In this document: piece by piece, positions 36,668-45,736 of the stretch
Layout of the letters: each line of letters opens with the position of its first letter
Numbering within the stretch: the first letter of the stretch is position 1
From: Pseudomonas sp. CHM02
GTDB lineage: Bacteria; Pseudomonadota; Gammaproteobacteria; Pseudomonadales; Pseudomonadaceae
Reading direction: 5' to 3'
DNA: 64,000 bases
Assembly: GCF_000612585.1 (NCBI RefSeq)
Contig: NZ_JFCA01000005.1
Coordinates: 62,001 to 126,000, forward strand
The notes under the pieces: generated by a model
Databases searched by the model: none
What the model was told of the DNA's origin: nothing
The model's input: only the letters and a program-made list of their open reading frames with translations
Translations under genes and position numbers: made by a program

Positions 36668-38383
36668 ATGCGTACCAGTCAATATTTGCTCGCCACACAG
36701 AAAGAAACGCCTTCCGACGCGGTCGTGATCAGTCACCAGCTGATGCTGCGTGCCGGCATGATCCGCAAACTGGCCTCCGGCCTGTACACCTGGCTGCCCA
36801 TGGGCTTGAAGGTGATGCGCAAGGTCGAAGCCATCGTTCGTGAAGAAATGAACGCCGCCGGCTCTCTGGAAGTGTTGATGCCGAGCACCCAACCGGCTGA
36901 ACTGTGGCAGGAATCCGGGCGCTGGGAAGAGTACGGCCCTGAGTTGCTGCGCTTCAAGGATCGTCATGGCCGCGATTTCTGCGCCGGCCCGACCCACGAA
37001 GAAGTGATCACCGACCTGATGCGCAACGAGCTGAGCAGCTACAAGCAGCTGCCGCTGAACCTGTATCAGATCCAGACCAAGTTCCGTGACGAAATCCGCC
37101 CACGCTTCGGTCTGATGCGCGGCCGTGAATTCATCATGAAGGACGCCTATTCGTTCCACGCTGACCAGGCTTCGCTGCAGGTCACCTACGACCGCATGCA
37201 CACTGCCTACTGCAACGTGTTCACGCGCCTGGGCCTGAAATTCCGCCCGGTTGAAGCGGATAACGGCTCCATCGGCGGCGCCGGCTCCCACGAGTTCCAC
37301 GTACTGGCCGAGTCCGGCGAAGACGACATCGTGTTCAGCAACGGCTCCGACTACGCAGCGAACATCGAAAAAGCCGAAGCCGTGCCACGGGAAACCTCCC
37401 GCGCAGCACCGACTGAGGAGCTGCGCCTGGTGGACACGCCGGACACCAAGACCATCGCGGCCCTGGTGGAAAAATTCAATCTGCCGATTGAAAAGACCAT
37501 CAAGACCCTGATCGTGCGCGCCGAAGAAGAAGGCAAGCTGATCGCCCTGGTGATCCGTGGCGACCACGAACTCAACGAAATCAAGGCTGCCCAGCAACCT
37601 GGCGTGGCCAGCCCGCTGGTCATGGCTACCGACGCCGAACTGCGCGACGCCATTGGCGCCGGTGCCGGCTCGCTCGGCCCACTGAACCTGCCGCTGCCGA
37701 TCATCATCGACCGCTCGGTCGAGCTGATGAGCGACTTCGGTATCGGTGCCAACATCGACGACAAGCACTACTTCGGCGTGAACTGGGAGCGTGACCTGCC
37801 AGTTCCGACCGTGGCCGACCTGCGCAACGTGGTGGCCGGTGACCCAAGCCCGGATGGCAAGGGCACCCTGGAAATCAAGCGCGGCATCGAAGTCGGGCAC
37901 ATCTTCCAGCTGGGCAACAAGTACAGCAAGGCGATGAAGTGCGAAGTGCTGGGCGAGAACGGCAAGCCGATCACCCTGGAAATGGGTTGCTACGGCATTG
38001 GCGTATCCCGCGTGGTGGCGGCTGCCATCGAGCAGAACAACGACGAGAAAGGCATCATCTGGAGTGACGCTTTGGCGCCGTTCCAGGTCGCCCTGGTACC
38101 GCTGCGGTATGAAACCGAGCAAGTACGCGAAGCCACCGACAAGCTGTACGCCGAACTGACGGCTGCTGGTTTTGAAGTGCTGCTCGATGACCGGGACAAG
38201 AAAACCAGCCCGGGCATCAAGTTCGCCGACATGGAGCTGATTGGCATCCCGCACCGGATCGTGGTCAGTGACCGCGGCCTGGCCGATGGCAATCTGGAAT
38301 ACAAGAGCCGGACCGAAGCCGAAGCCCAACCGTTGCCGGTGGCTGACGTGCTGTCTTTCCTTCAGGCGCGTATTCGTCGCTGA
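36668..38383 (+). CDS. proS: Prolyl-tRNA synthetase (bacterial type with editing domain)
   Basis: A 571-residue class II synthetase charging tRNA-Pro. Motif 1/2 ([27 protein letters not shown], then [45 protein letters not shown]) precede the YbaK-like editing insertion (about residues 240-385), then motif 3 region [13 protein letters not shown] and the anticodon-binding domain. Start [15 protein letters not shown] at 36668 is the family's conserved N-terminus; an upstream in-frame extension is rejected. Full length. Confidence 0.98.
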   Translation: MRTSQYLLATQKETPSDAVVISHQLMLRAGMIRKLASGLYTWLPMGLKVMRKVEAIVREEMNAAGSLEVLMPSTQPAELWQESGRWEEYGPELLRFKDRHGRDFCAGPTHEEVITDLMRNELSSYKQLPLNLYQIQTKFRDEIRPRFGLMRGREFIMKDAYSFHADQASLQVTYDRMHTAYCNVFTRLGLKFRPVEADNGSIGGAGSHEFHVLAESGEDDIVFSNGSDYAANIEKAEAVPRETSRAAPTEELRLVDTPDTKTIAALVEKFNLPIEKTIKTLIVRAEEEGKLIALVIRGDHELNEIKAAQQPGVASPLVMATDAELRDAIGAGAGSLGPLNLPLPIIIDRSVELMSDFGIGANIDDKHYFGVNWERDLPVPTVADLRNVVAGDPSPDGKGTLEIKRGIEVGHIFQLGNKYSKAMKCEVLGENGKPITLEMGCYGIGVSRVVAAAIEQNNDEKGIIWSDALAPFQVALVPLRYETEQVREATDKLYAELTAAGFEVLLDDRDKKTSPGIKFADMELIGIPHRIVVSDRGLADGNLEYKSRTEAEAQPLPVADVLSFLQARIRR

Positions 38384-38403
38384 AAACCAGATCAAGAGAA
38401 GTC

Positions 38404-39357
38404 ATGTTCAAGCGAAACACCAGAGCCCTGGGGGGCGCCGCCTTGTGCGGCGCCCTGCTGGTCAGCGGCTGCGCCAACCAGATGTCGCAACGCAGTGAGC
38501 ACGAGGAGCGGGTCGAGCGTAAGTTGCTCGACCACAGCCTGCAGATCGATGTAGGCGACCCCAAAGTGTTGGAACTGCCGCAACGCCGAGTTCGCATTCA
38601 CGAGCAGAAGACCTTCGAGGTCACCGAGTTCGAAGTCACCCGTCGCTACGACCGCTACACCCCCTATCAACCCTGGCGCAAACTCTATGAGATGCCACTG
38701 GGGGCGGTCGCCTTGGTGGCGGGCGCGGGCGCCAACGTGGCGAATATCTTCGCCCTCGGCAACCTGCCGACCAGCATGACTCACGACTGGCTGACCTACG
38801 GCGTGGACGGCCTCAACCCGTTCATGAACGTGCAATCCCACGGCCGTGCGCAACAGAACCTGGCGGGTATCGATGAAGTCCAGCGTGACAAGCGTGTGGA
38901 GTATTCGAGCCTGCCCTGGAGCGAACGCCCGGTGCAGGTCACTGCGGGCAAGCAAGTGCATGAGCTGACCACCGACCGCAACGGCGTCCTGCGCCTGAAC
39001 CTGTTGGACAGCCCGTTTGCCGAGCAGGACCTGAACCGCGTCACGACCTTGAAAATCAGCGTGGAAGATGGCCAGGACGACGTGCATTCGGACTCGACAC
39101 TGGCGATCAGCAACACCCTGCGCGGCAAGTTGCTGGAAGCCCACGGCCTGATCTACGACGATCTGGAAGACGACGAAGTCAGCCAGTGGGTGCACCGCGT
39201 CAAGCGCTTGTCGGAGCTGGGCCTGGAAGAAGAAGCCAGCGAGCTGGAACAAAGCCTGATCGAACTGACCCGCAATGATCCCGAGTTGCAGCAGGAATTC
39301 CTGCAGGCGCTCACCAAGGATGCGGGGCGGTTGGTGGCAGATCCTGGCGCTCGCTAA
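38404..39357 (+). CDS. Lipoprotein downstream of proS, function unknown
   Basis: A 317-residue predicted lipoprotein; signal peptide ends in lipobox VSGC (Cys23). Central regions include a hydrophobic glycine-rich hairpin (LGAVALVAGAGANVANIFALGNLP) and polar strands; the C-terminus is highly acidic and alpha-helical (LGLEEEASELEQSLIELTRNDPELQQEFLQ). I do not recognise a domain. It follows proS after 20 nt and is probably co-transcribed; the pairing is common in Pseudomonas but gives no functional clue. Confidence 0.75.
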   Translation: MFKRNTRALGGAALCGALLVSGCANQMSQRSEHEERVERKLLDHSLQIDVGDPKVLELPQRRVRIHEQKTFEVTEFEVTRRYDRYTPYQPWRKLYEMPLGAVALVAGAGANVANIFALGNLPTSMTHDWLTYGVDGLNPFMNVQSHGRAQQNLAGIDEVQRDKRVEYSSLPWSERPVQVTAGKQVHELTTDRNGVLRLNLLDSPFAEQDLNRVTTLKISVEDGQDDVHSDSTLAISNTLRGKLLEAHGLIYDDLEDDEVSQWVHRVKRLSELGLEEEASELEQSLIELTRNDPELQQEFLQALTKDAGRLVADPGAR

Positions 39358-39375
39358 GCACAACGACGATAAAAC

Positions 39376-39467
39376 TGTAGGAGCTGGCTTGCCAGCGATG
39401 GCGCCAGGTCAGCTTGCACATGAGGCGGCTGGTAGATCGCCATCGCCGGCAAGCCGGCGACTTATAG
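39376..39467. repeat. REP inverted pair
   Basis: Left unit CTGTAGGAGCTGGCTTGCCAGCGATGGCG; right unit CGCCATCGCCGGCAAGCCGGCGA with a different stem composition. Lies between convergent genes. Confidence 0.87.
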
Positions 39468-39483
39468 GTTTTTAATCCGGTTT

Positions 39484-40542
39484 CTACCAGGAGAATTCAA
39501 GTTGTTCGTTGCCATTGCTTAAATCCAACAACCGCACGCCGATCCCCAGCAACCGCACCGGTTTCCCGCCGCGATTGAATGCCTGCGTCAGCAGCTGTTG
39601 ATAACTCTCCAGGTCCCGCCCTGCCCCCGCCTGCTCCAGTGTCGTCTGGGTAAAATCATGAAACTTCACCTTGACGAACGGCTTGCCCGCCCGGTAACTG
39701 CTGTCGATGCGCGCCATGCGCCCGGCCAGGGTGTCCATCAGTTCGGGGAGTTTGGCCAGGCAGCTTGAGAGATCGGGCAAGTCCACGTCGTAGGTGTTTT
39801 CCACACTGATCGATTGCCGGCGACTGTCGTTCTGCACCACACGGTCATCGATCCCACGTGCCAGGCTCCACAGCCGCTCGCCAAAACTGCCGAACTCGCG
39901 CACCAGCGCCAGCTTGTTCCATTCGCGCAGTTGCAGGCAGTCTTCGATTCCCAGACGCGCGAGCTTGTCCGCCGTGACCTTGCCAACACCGTGCAACTTG
40001 CTCACGCGCAACTGCGAGACGAAGTCCTCGACCTGGTCCGGCGTGATCACGAACAACCCATTGGGTTTCTTCCAGTCGCTGGCGATCTTCGCCAGGAACT
40101 TGTTCGGCGCCACACCGGCGGACACGGTGATGTGCAACTGGTTGGAGACGCGGCGGCGAATGTCCTGGGCAATGCGCGTGGCACTGCCGCCAAAGTGCGG
40201 GCTGTCGGACACGTCCAGATAGGCTTCATCCAGCGACAGCGGTTCGATCAGGTCGGTGTAGTCGCGGAAGATCGACTGGATTTCCTTCGACGCTTCCTTA
40301 TAGGCATCCATGCGCGGCTTGACGATGGTGAGGTCCGGGCACAGCTTCAAGGCATGGCGCGATGACATGGCCGAGCGCACGCCATAGGCACGCGCCTCGT
40401 AGTTGCAGGTCGCAATCACGCCGCGCCGGTCCGCCGAGCCGCCCACCGCCAGTGGCTTTTGCGCCAGGCTCGGGTCATCGCGCATCTCGATGGCGGCGTA
40501 GAAGCAATCACAGTCGACGTGGATGATTTTGCGCTGCGTCAT
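39484..40542 (-). CDS. dinB: DNA polymerase IV (translesion, Y family)
   Basis: A 352-residue Y-family polymerase. Catalytic motifs: IHVDCDCFYAAIEMRDDP near residues 6-23 with the metal-binding Asp, and SLDEAYLDVSD with the second carboxylate pair. Helix-hairpin-helix LHGVGKVTADKLARLGI and the little-finger domain follow. The start MTQRKIIHVD at 40542 replaces a longer reading frame whose first 72 residues are upstream junk. A LexA box lies 46 bp upstream, so it is SOS-induced and introduces mutations opposite damaged bases. Confidence 0.96.
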   Translation of the reverse strand: MTQRKIIHVDCDCFYAAIEMRDDPSLAQKPLAVGGSADRRGVIATCNYEARAYGVRSAMSSRHALKLCPDLTIVKPRMDAYKEASKEIQSIFRDYTDLIEPLSLDEAYLDVSDSPHFGGSATRIAQDIRRRVSNQLHITVSAGVAPNKFLAKIASDWKKPNGLFVITPDQVEDFVSQLRVSKLHGVGKVTADKLARLGIEDCLQLREWNKLALVREFGSFGERLWSLARGIDDRVVQNDSRRQSISVENTYDVDLPDLSSCLAKLPELMDTLAGRMARIDSSYRAGKPFVKVKFHDFTQTTLEQAGAGRDLESYQQLLTQAFNRGGKPVRLLGIGVRLLDLSNGNEQLEFSW

Positions 40543-40587
40543 ATAAACGGGGTGTGTACCTACGGGTGTCCAGTATCGCATCCACCC

Positions 40588-40603
40588 CTGTATATAGCAC
40601 CAG
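40588..40603. promoter_or_regulatory. LexA (SOS) box upstream of dinB
   Basis: CTGTATATAGCACCAG matches the LexA consensus CTGTATATANNNACAG with one half-site mismatch (CCAG for ACAG). It lies 45 bp before the dinB start. Confidence 0.8.
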
Positions 40604-40780
40604 TAGTTTGAATCTTCCGCTTGAGCGGTAGGAAAATTCCCGGATGAATTTATTTTCTCAATCGAATCTGGCATGCCGATAGAGCTGAAACCCTCGGCCA
40701 GACTGGGCTCGCAGGGTATCAAGAGGCCTTCATGGAGAGCTAACCGATTGAACCACAAGCGCTTTTCTTCAACTCACGGG

Positions 40781-40808
40781 TTGACACACCGGCGTTCATC
40801 TGTAGAAT
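40781..40808 (+). promoter_or_regulatory. Sigma70 promoter of the first tRNA-fMet gene
   Basis: TTGACA (40781-40786), 16-bp spacer, TAGAAT (40803-40808), ending 13 bp before the tRNA. Confidence 0.85.
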
Positions 40809-40821
40809 GCCGACACACAGA

Positions 40822-40898
<77 letters not shown>

Positions 40899-40907
40899 AA
40901 CATCAAG

Positions 40908-40936
40908 AAAGGCTACTCGAAAGAGTGGCCTTTTTT
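40908..40936 (+). terminator. Terminator of tRNA-fMet copy 1
   Basis: Stem GGCTACTC-GAAA-GAGTGGCC followed by TTTTTT. Virtually identical to the terminator of copy 2. Confidence 0.9.
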
Positions 40937-40949
40937 GTGCGTGCCTGTT

Positions 40950-41084
40950 TTGTAGTGAGCGGGCTTGCCCCGAGCCGGGTGGCGAAGCCACCGCAAACCC
41001 GGCGACCTGGCTTATCAGGGGCTCGGCGGTGCCTTTGTTGGGGCGGCTTCGCCACCCGGCGCGGGGCAAGCCCGCTCACCACAA
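40950..41084. repeat. Long composite REP palindrome between the two tRNA-fMet genes
   Basis: About 135 bp with facing arms of 45 bp: GTAGTGAGCGGGCTTGCCCC...GGGTGGCGAAGCCACC and the complement GGCTTCGCCACCC...GGGGCAAGCCCGCTCACCAC. It belongs to the same family as the elements at 45541 and 47513. No coding frame is convincing here. Confidence 0.85.
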
Positions 41085-41178
41085 CCAGCCCGCTCAATAC
41101 AAAAACCTTTTCCAATCTGAAACTTAGGTTGCCTGAGCAACAATTCCACACTTATTTGACCGATACATCCATTAACGG

Positions 41179-41206
41179 TTGACACCTCGCCGCTGGGCTG
41201 TAGAAT
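41179..41206 (+). promoter_or_regulatory. Sigma70 promoter of the second tRNA-fMet gene
   Basis: TTGACA (41179-41184), 16-bp spacer, TAGAAT (41201-41206), ending 12 bp before the tRNA. Boxes equal those of copy 1, spacer sequence differs. Confidence 0.85.
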
Positions 41207-41218
41207 GCCGCCCACAGA

Positions 41219-41295
<77 letters not shown>

Positions 41296-41301
41296 AACAT
41301 C

Positions 41302-41333
41302 AAAAAAGGCTACTCGAAAGAGTGGCCTTTTTT
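41302..41333 (+). terminator. Terminator of tRNA-fMet copy 2
   Basis: Stem AGGCTACTC-GAAA-GAGTGGCCT with TTTTTT, one base different from copy 1's terminator region. Confidence 0.9.
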
Positions 41334-41574
41334 GTATCCGGTAAAAAAGTTCTTCTGAAACAATGGCATGGCATCTTTCATGAAACCGTACACGGTTTGT
41401 TGAGTCCATTTCCTTGCAAGCTATGCTCAATGCTCAAGCGCTACCCTCTACGACCAATGGCCGCTGTCGCCGCCCCCGGTGATACGCGTTAATATTTGCA
41501 ATTATTTTGTCCATAGGGATTGGTAACTTGGCTGGATACCTCCATCCTGTCGCGCACAATCCACGAGGTGATTG

Positions 41575-44217
41575 ATGCGCGCCAACTCGTCTGAACCACA
41601 AGACACTGTCACAGCAGAACAACCGATCACTCCTACTCGTTTGCGCTGGCTGGATCTGGTGAGCAAGTACCGGCAACCCCTTGGGCTGGCCGTCACGTTG
41701 TTGCTGTTCGCCATCGCCCTGATCGCCTGCCGCCACCTGCTGCTGGAACTCGACCTCTACGCCCTCCACGATTCGATCCTGGAAGTGCCCAAGCCTGCCC
41801 TGCTCGGCGCATTGGCGGCAGCTGTCGCCGGTTTCGTCATTCTATTGGGCTACGAATTTTCCGGCGCACGCTACGCGGGGGTAAAACTGCCCGCCAAGAC
41901 CCTGGCCCTAGGTGGCTTTACCGCATTTGCCATCGGCAATGCGATTGGCCTGTCGATGCTTTCGGGTGGTTCGGTACGCTACCGTTTATATGCACGCCAT
42001 GGCATCGGGGCCTCGGAAGTCGCGCACATGACCGTGTTCGCCAGCCTGGCCCTGGGCTGCGCGCTGCCACCGCTGGCCGCCTTGGCCACATTGAGCAACT
42101 TGCCGGCGGCATCCACCTACCTGCATCTGTCACAAAGCCTGCTCGGCGGCATTGCCGGCGCCGTGCTGCTGTTGTCGGCGGTGTTGTGCATCGGTATTTA
42201 TCGCCGTCGCCTGCCCGAACAGCCTTATCCGGACAACCTACTGGTCAAGGCCGGCCGCCGCACCCTGCGCCTGCCTGGCCGGCGCTTGACGTTCCTGCAG
42301 TTGATCATCACCGCATTGGACGTCGCCGCTGCCGCCACTGTCCTTTATATGCTGCTGCCGGAAGCACCGCCCTTCGGCCCCTTCCTGCTCGTGTACCTGC
42401 TGGCTTTGGCCGCCGGTGTGCTCAGCCATGTACCGGGCGGCGTGGGCGTATTCGAAGCGATCCTGCTGGCGGCCTTCGCCGACAAACTGGGCGCCGCGCC
42501 CCTGGCCGCTGCCCTGCTGCTGTACCGCATGATCTACGTGGTGCTGCCGCTGCTGATCGCCTGCGTGTTCCTGCTGGTCAACGAAGCACAGCGCCTGTTC
42601 CAGACCCAGCAAAGCCTGCGGGTCGCATCAGGGCTGGCAGCGCCAGTACTGGCCGTCCTGGTTTTTTTGTCTGGCGTGGTCCTGCTGTTTTCTGGCGCCA
42701 CGCCCGAAATCGACTCACGCCTGGAAAACATCGGTTTCCTGATTCCCCACCGCCTGATTGACGCCTCGCACTTTGGCGCCAGCCTGATCGGCGTGCTGTG
42801 CCTGCTGCTGGCCCAGGGCCTGCGTCGACGTTTGTCGGCCGCCTGGATGCTGACCATGGTGCTGCTATTGGTGGGTGCCCTGCTCTCGCTGCTCAAAGGG
42901 TTCGACTGGGAAGAAGCCAGCCTGATGACCATGACCGCCATCCTGCTGGCGATCTTCCGACGCTCGTTCTACCGCGCCAGCCGCCTCACCGAACTGCCCT
43001 TCTCGCCGCTGTACCTGGTGGCCAGTGTCTGCGTGCTGGGGGCTTCGATCTGGCTGCTGCTGTTCGCCTATCAGGACGTGCCTTACAGCCACCAGCTGTG
43101 GTGGCAGTTCACCCTGGACGCCAACGCCCCCCGCGGCCTGCGTTCGCTGCTGGGTGCCGCCGTGTTGCTGGTCATCGTGTCCCTGACCTGGCTGCTGCGC
43201 ACTGCGCGCCCGGTGATCCACCTGCCCACCCCTGACGAACTGGAACGCGCCAGCAAGATCCTGATGGCCTCGTCCCAACCCGACGGCGGCCTGGCGCTCA
43301 CGGGCGACAAGGCGCTGCTGTTCCACCCCAACGACGAAGCCTTCCTGATGTACGCCCGTCGCGGGCGCAGCCTGGTGGCGTTGTATGACCCGATCGGCCC
43401 GACCCAGCCACGGGCCGAAATGATCTGGCAGTTCCGCGACCTGTGCGACATTCACCACGCGCGCCCGGTGTTTTACCAGGTCCGTGCAGAGAACCTGCCG
43501 TACTACATGGACATCGGCCTCACCGCGATCAAGCTGGGCGAAGAAGCCCGCGTCGACCTGAAACGCTTTGACCTGGAAGCCAAGGGCAAAGAGATGAAGG
43601 ACCTGCGCTACACCTGGAACCGCGGCTCGCGGGACGGCCTGTCCCTGGAGATCTTTGAACCGGGCACGGCACCGATGGACGAGCTCAAGGTCATCTCCGA
43701 TGCCTGGTTGACCGGCAAGAACGTGCGGGAAAAAGGCTTTTCCCTGGGACGCTTCAGCGATGACTACCTCAAGCACTTTCGCATTGCGATCATTCGCTTC
43801 GAAGGGCGCCCGGTGGCCTTCGCCAACCTGCTCGAAACCTACAACCACGACCTGGCCAGTCTCGACCTGATGCGCGCCCACCCGGACGCGCCCAAGCTGA
43901 CCATGGAATTCATGATGGTCGGCCTGATTCAACATTATAAGAGTCACGGCTACGCCCGCTTCAGCCTCGGCATGGTGCCGTTGTCGGGCCTGCAACCACG
44001 ACGTGGCGCCCCGCTGACCCAACGCCTGGGCTCAATGGTGTTCCGTCGCGGCGAGCAACTGTATAACTTCCAAGGTTTGCGCCGCTTCAAAGACAAGTTC
44101 CAGCCTGACTGGGAACCCCGTTACATGGCCGTGCCCGCAGGACTTGATCCGCTGGTGGCGCTGGCCGATACCGCCGCCCTGATCGCGGGCGGCTTGACTG
44201 GATTGGTGAAACGCTGA
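41575..44217 (+). CDS. mprF: Bifunctional aminoacyl-phosphatidylglycerol synthase/flippase MprF
   Basis: An 880-residue inner-membrane protein. About 14 helices in the N-terminal 540 residues form the flippase (Pfam UPF0104-type, with IGLSMLSGGSVRYRLYARHGIGASEVAHM and HVPGGVGVFEAILLA); the C-terminal 320 residues are the cytosolic GNAT-like synthase domain (GDKALLFHPNDEAFLMYARRGRSLVALYDPIGP, RNWTR-type TWNRGSRDGLSLEIF, FSLGMVPLSGL). In Pseudomonas it makes alanyl-PG from Ala-tRNA, reducing surface negative charge and giving resistance to cationic peptides. The ATG after GAGGTG is taken as the start; an upstream TTG adds one codon. It overlaps acvB by one base. Confidence 0.93.
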   Translation: MRANSSEPQDTVTAEQPITPTRLRWLDLVSKYRQPLGLAVTLLLFAIALIACRHLLLELDLYALHDSILEVPKPALLGALAAAVAGFVILLGYEFSGARYAGVKLPAKTLALGGFTAFAIGNAIGLSMLSGGSVRYRLYARHGIGASEVAHMTVFASLALGCALPPLAALATLSNLPAASTYLHLSQSLLGGIAGAVLLLSAVLCIGIYRRRLPEQPYPDNLLVKAGRRTLRLPGRRLTFLQLIITALDVAAAATVLYMLLPEAPPFGPFLLVYLLALAAGVLSHVPGGVGVFEAILLAAFADKLGAAPLAAALLLYRMIYVVLPLLIACVFLLVNEAQRLFQTQQSLRVASGLAAPVLAVLVFLSGVVLLFSGATPEIDSRLENIGFLIPHRLIDASHFGASLIGVLCLLLAQGLRRRLSAAWMLTMVLLLVGALLSLLKGFDWEEASLMTMTAILLAIFRRSFYRASRLTELPFSPLYLVASVCVLGASIWLLLFAYQDVPYSHQLWWQFTLDANAPRGLRSLLGAAVLLVIVSLTWLLRTARPVIHLPTPDELERASKILMASSQPDGGLALTGDKALLFHPNDEAFLMYARRGRSLVALYDPIGPTQPRAEMIWQFRDLCDIHHARPVFYQVRAENLPYYMDIGLTAIKLGEEARVDLKRFDLEAKGKEMKDLRYTWNRGSRDGLSLEIFEPGTAPMDELKVISDAWLTGKNVREKGFSLGRFSDDYLKHFRIAIIRFEGRPVAFANLLETYNHDLASLDLMRAHPDAPKLTMEFMMVGLIQHYKSHGYARFSLGMVPLSGLQPRRGAPLTQRLGSMVFRRGEQLYNFQGLRRFKDKFQPDWEPRYMAVPAGLDPLVALADTAALIAGGLTGLVKR

Positions 44218-45503
44218 TGATTCGACGCTCCTGGCGGTATGTATTGGCCTTTGTAGTGCTGCTCGCCCTGATCCTGGGTGGCGGCTATTGGTACTGGAAC
44301 CGCCCTGCCCCGCAGCCGACCCTGGAGCAACTGCCCCAGGCCGACGGTTCGGTCATGACCCGCGTGACCCCGAACGGCACGCCCAAAGCCCGTGTGGCTG
44401 TAGCCGTGATGGCAGATGCAACCCTGACAGACAGCCAACTGATTGCCTTGAGCCAAGGCGGCAAGGCGCAGATTGTCCAGGTGATCCTGCCCAAGGACGA
44501 CTGCAAGCTGCAGGAACAAGCGCTGCAAAGCGCCCTGGGCCAGCTCAAGGGCCCGGCCACCCTGGTCAGCGGCATCGGCCCTGGCGCAAGCCTGGCATGG
44601 CGCTGGCTGGCCGCACAGAACGACGACAAGGCCAATGCCATCTCCGTCGGTTTCGCCATGACCCAGGAAGGCTGCAAGGACCCGCTGCCGAAAACGGCAG
44701 CCCACGGCAGTTGGCTGGTGGCCTGGAACGACAACCCTGACGATGATGCCGCCAGCTTCGTACGCGACACACCACGCGCCACCACCAGCATCAGCGACTA
44801 CGACATTCATTACCCGCAAGTGCTGAACAACGAGTTGCGCAAGCAACTGGTGGGCTCGGACAACGGCGGCCTGGCGATCCCGGTGGTTGAAGTACCGGCT
44901 GGCCAAGCCAAGGACACCGTCACCCTGTTCCTCTCCGGCGACGGCGGCTGGCGTGACCTCGACCGCGACGTCGCCGGTGAAATGGCCAAGATCGGCTACC
45001 CGGTGGTCGGCATCGACACCCTGCGCTACTACTGGCAGCACAAGACCCCGGAACAAAGCGCCAAGGACCTCACCGAACTGATGCAGCACTACCGCCAGAA
45101 GTGGGGCACCAAGCGCTTCGTGCTGACCGGTTACTCGTTCGGCGCCGATGTATTGCCGGCCATCTACAACCGCCTGCCGGAAAACGAGCAGCAGCGCGTG
45201 GACGCAATCATCCTGCTGGCGTTTGCACGCACTGGCAGCTTCGAGATTGAAGTGGAAGGTTGGCTGGGCAACGCCGGCAAAGAAGCCGCCACCGGCCCGG
45301 AAATGGCCAAGCTGCCCCCCGAGAAAGTGGTGTGCATCTACGGTGCAGAAGAAGTCGACGAGAGCGGCTGCACCGACAAGACAGCCGTGGGTGAAGCCCT
45401 GAAGTTGCCAGGCGGGCATCACTTCGACGAGAACTACCCGGCGCTGGCCAAGCGCTTGGTGGATATCATCGTGAAGCACCAGGCCAAGGATAAAGCCGAG
45501 TAA
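44217..45503 (+). CDS. AcvB/VirJ-family aminoacyl-phosphatidylglycerol hydrolase
   Basis: A 428-residue protein with an N-terminal membrane anchor (residues about 8-27, VLAFVVLLALILGGGYWYW), and two serine-hydrolase-like halves. The second is clear: LFLSGDGGWRDLDRDVAGEMAK with the oxyanion region, nucleophile motif GYSFGAD, and acid/His ends (ICIYGAEEVDESGC, PGGHHFDENY). The start overlaps the mprF stop (TGATG). In P. aeruginosa the equivalent gene next to mprF encodes a periplasmic hydrolase of alanyl-PG, so the operon encodes both synthesis and removal of the modified lipid. Confidence 0.9.
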   Translation: MIRRSWRYVLAFVVLLALILGGGYWYWNRPAPQPTLEQLPQADGSVMTRVTPNGTPKARVAVAVMADATLTDSQLIALSQGGKAQIVQVILPKDDCKLQEQALQSALGQLKGPATLVSGIGPGASLAWRWLAAQNDDKANAISVGFAMTQEGCKDPLPKTAAHGSWLVAWNDNPDDDAASFVRDTPRATTSISDYDIHYPQVLNNELRKQLVGSDNGGLAIPVVEVPAGQAKDTVTLFLSGDGGWRDLDRDVAGEMAKIGYPVVGIDTLRYYWQHKTPEQSAKDLTELMQHYRQKWGTKRFVLTGYSFGADVLPAIYNRLPENEQQRVDAIILLAFARTGSFEIEVEGWLGNAGKEAATGPEMAKLPPEKVVCIYGAEEVDESGCTDKTAVGEALKLPGGHHFDENYPALAKRLVDIIVKHQAKDKAE

Positions 45504-45540
45504 CGCCGACCCTGTGATGGGCTGGCCATGATGAGCCGCT

Positions 45541-45681
45541 TGTTGTGGTGAGCGGGCTTGCCCCGCGCTGGGTGGCGGAGCCGCCCTACAACCAGACGCC
45601 GCATTTCTGCCTGACAGAATGCGGCGTTTTTATTGGGGCTGCTTCGCTGCCCAGCGCGGGGCAAGCCCGCTCACCACAACA
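45541..45681. repeat. Long composite REP palindrome containing a terminator
   Basis: Facing ~45-bp arms GTTGTGGTGAGCGGGCTTGCCCCGCGCTGGGTGGCGGAGC and complement. Outside them lie GAGCCGCTT and AAGCCCGCTC half-units. The loop contains a separate terminator hairpin. Confidence 0.87.
45596..45633 (+). terminator. Rho-independent terminator within the REP loop
   Basis: ACGCCGCATTCTG-type stem: ACGCCGCATTTCTG / CAGAATGCGGCGT with CCTGA loop and TTTTTAT. It probably terminates mprF-acvB. Confidence 0.82.
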
Positions 45682-45736
45682 AGCCCGCTCATTACAGCAA
45701 GTCCATTGCACATTGGCTTTACGGTGTGGCTGAACG

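Noticed and set aside
36638..38395. A 585-codon open frame antisense to proS
   Set aside because: Shadow frame of the unambiguous prolyl-tRNA synthetase.
40543..40758. 72-codon N-terminal extension of dinB
   Set aside because: Pol IV starts close to the IHVDCDCFYA motif; the LexA box would be inside the extension.
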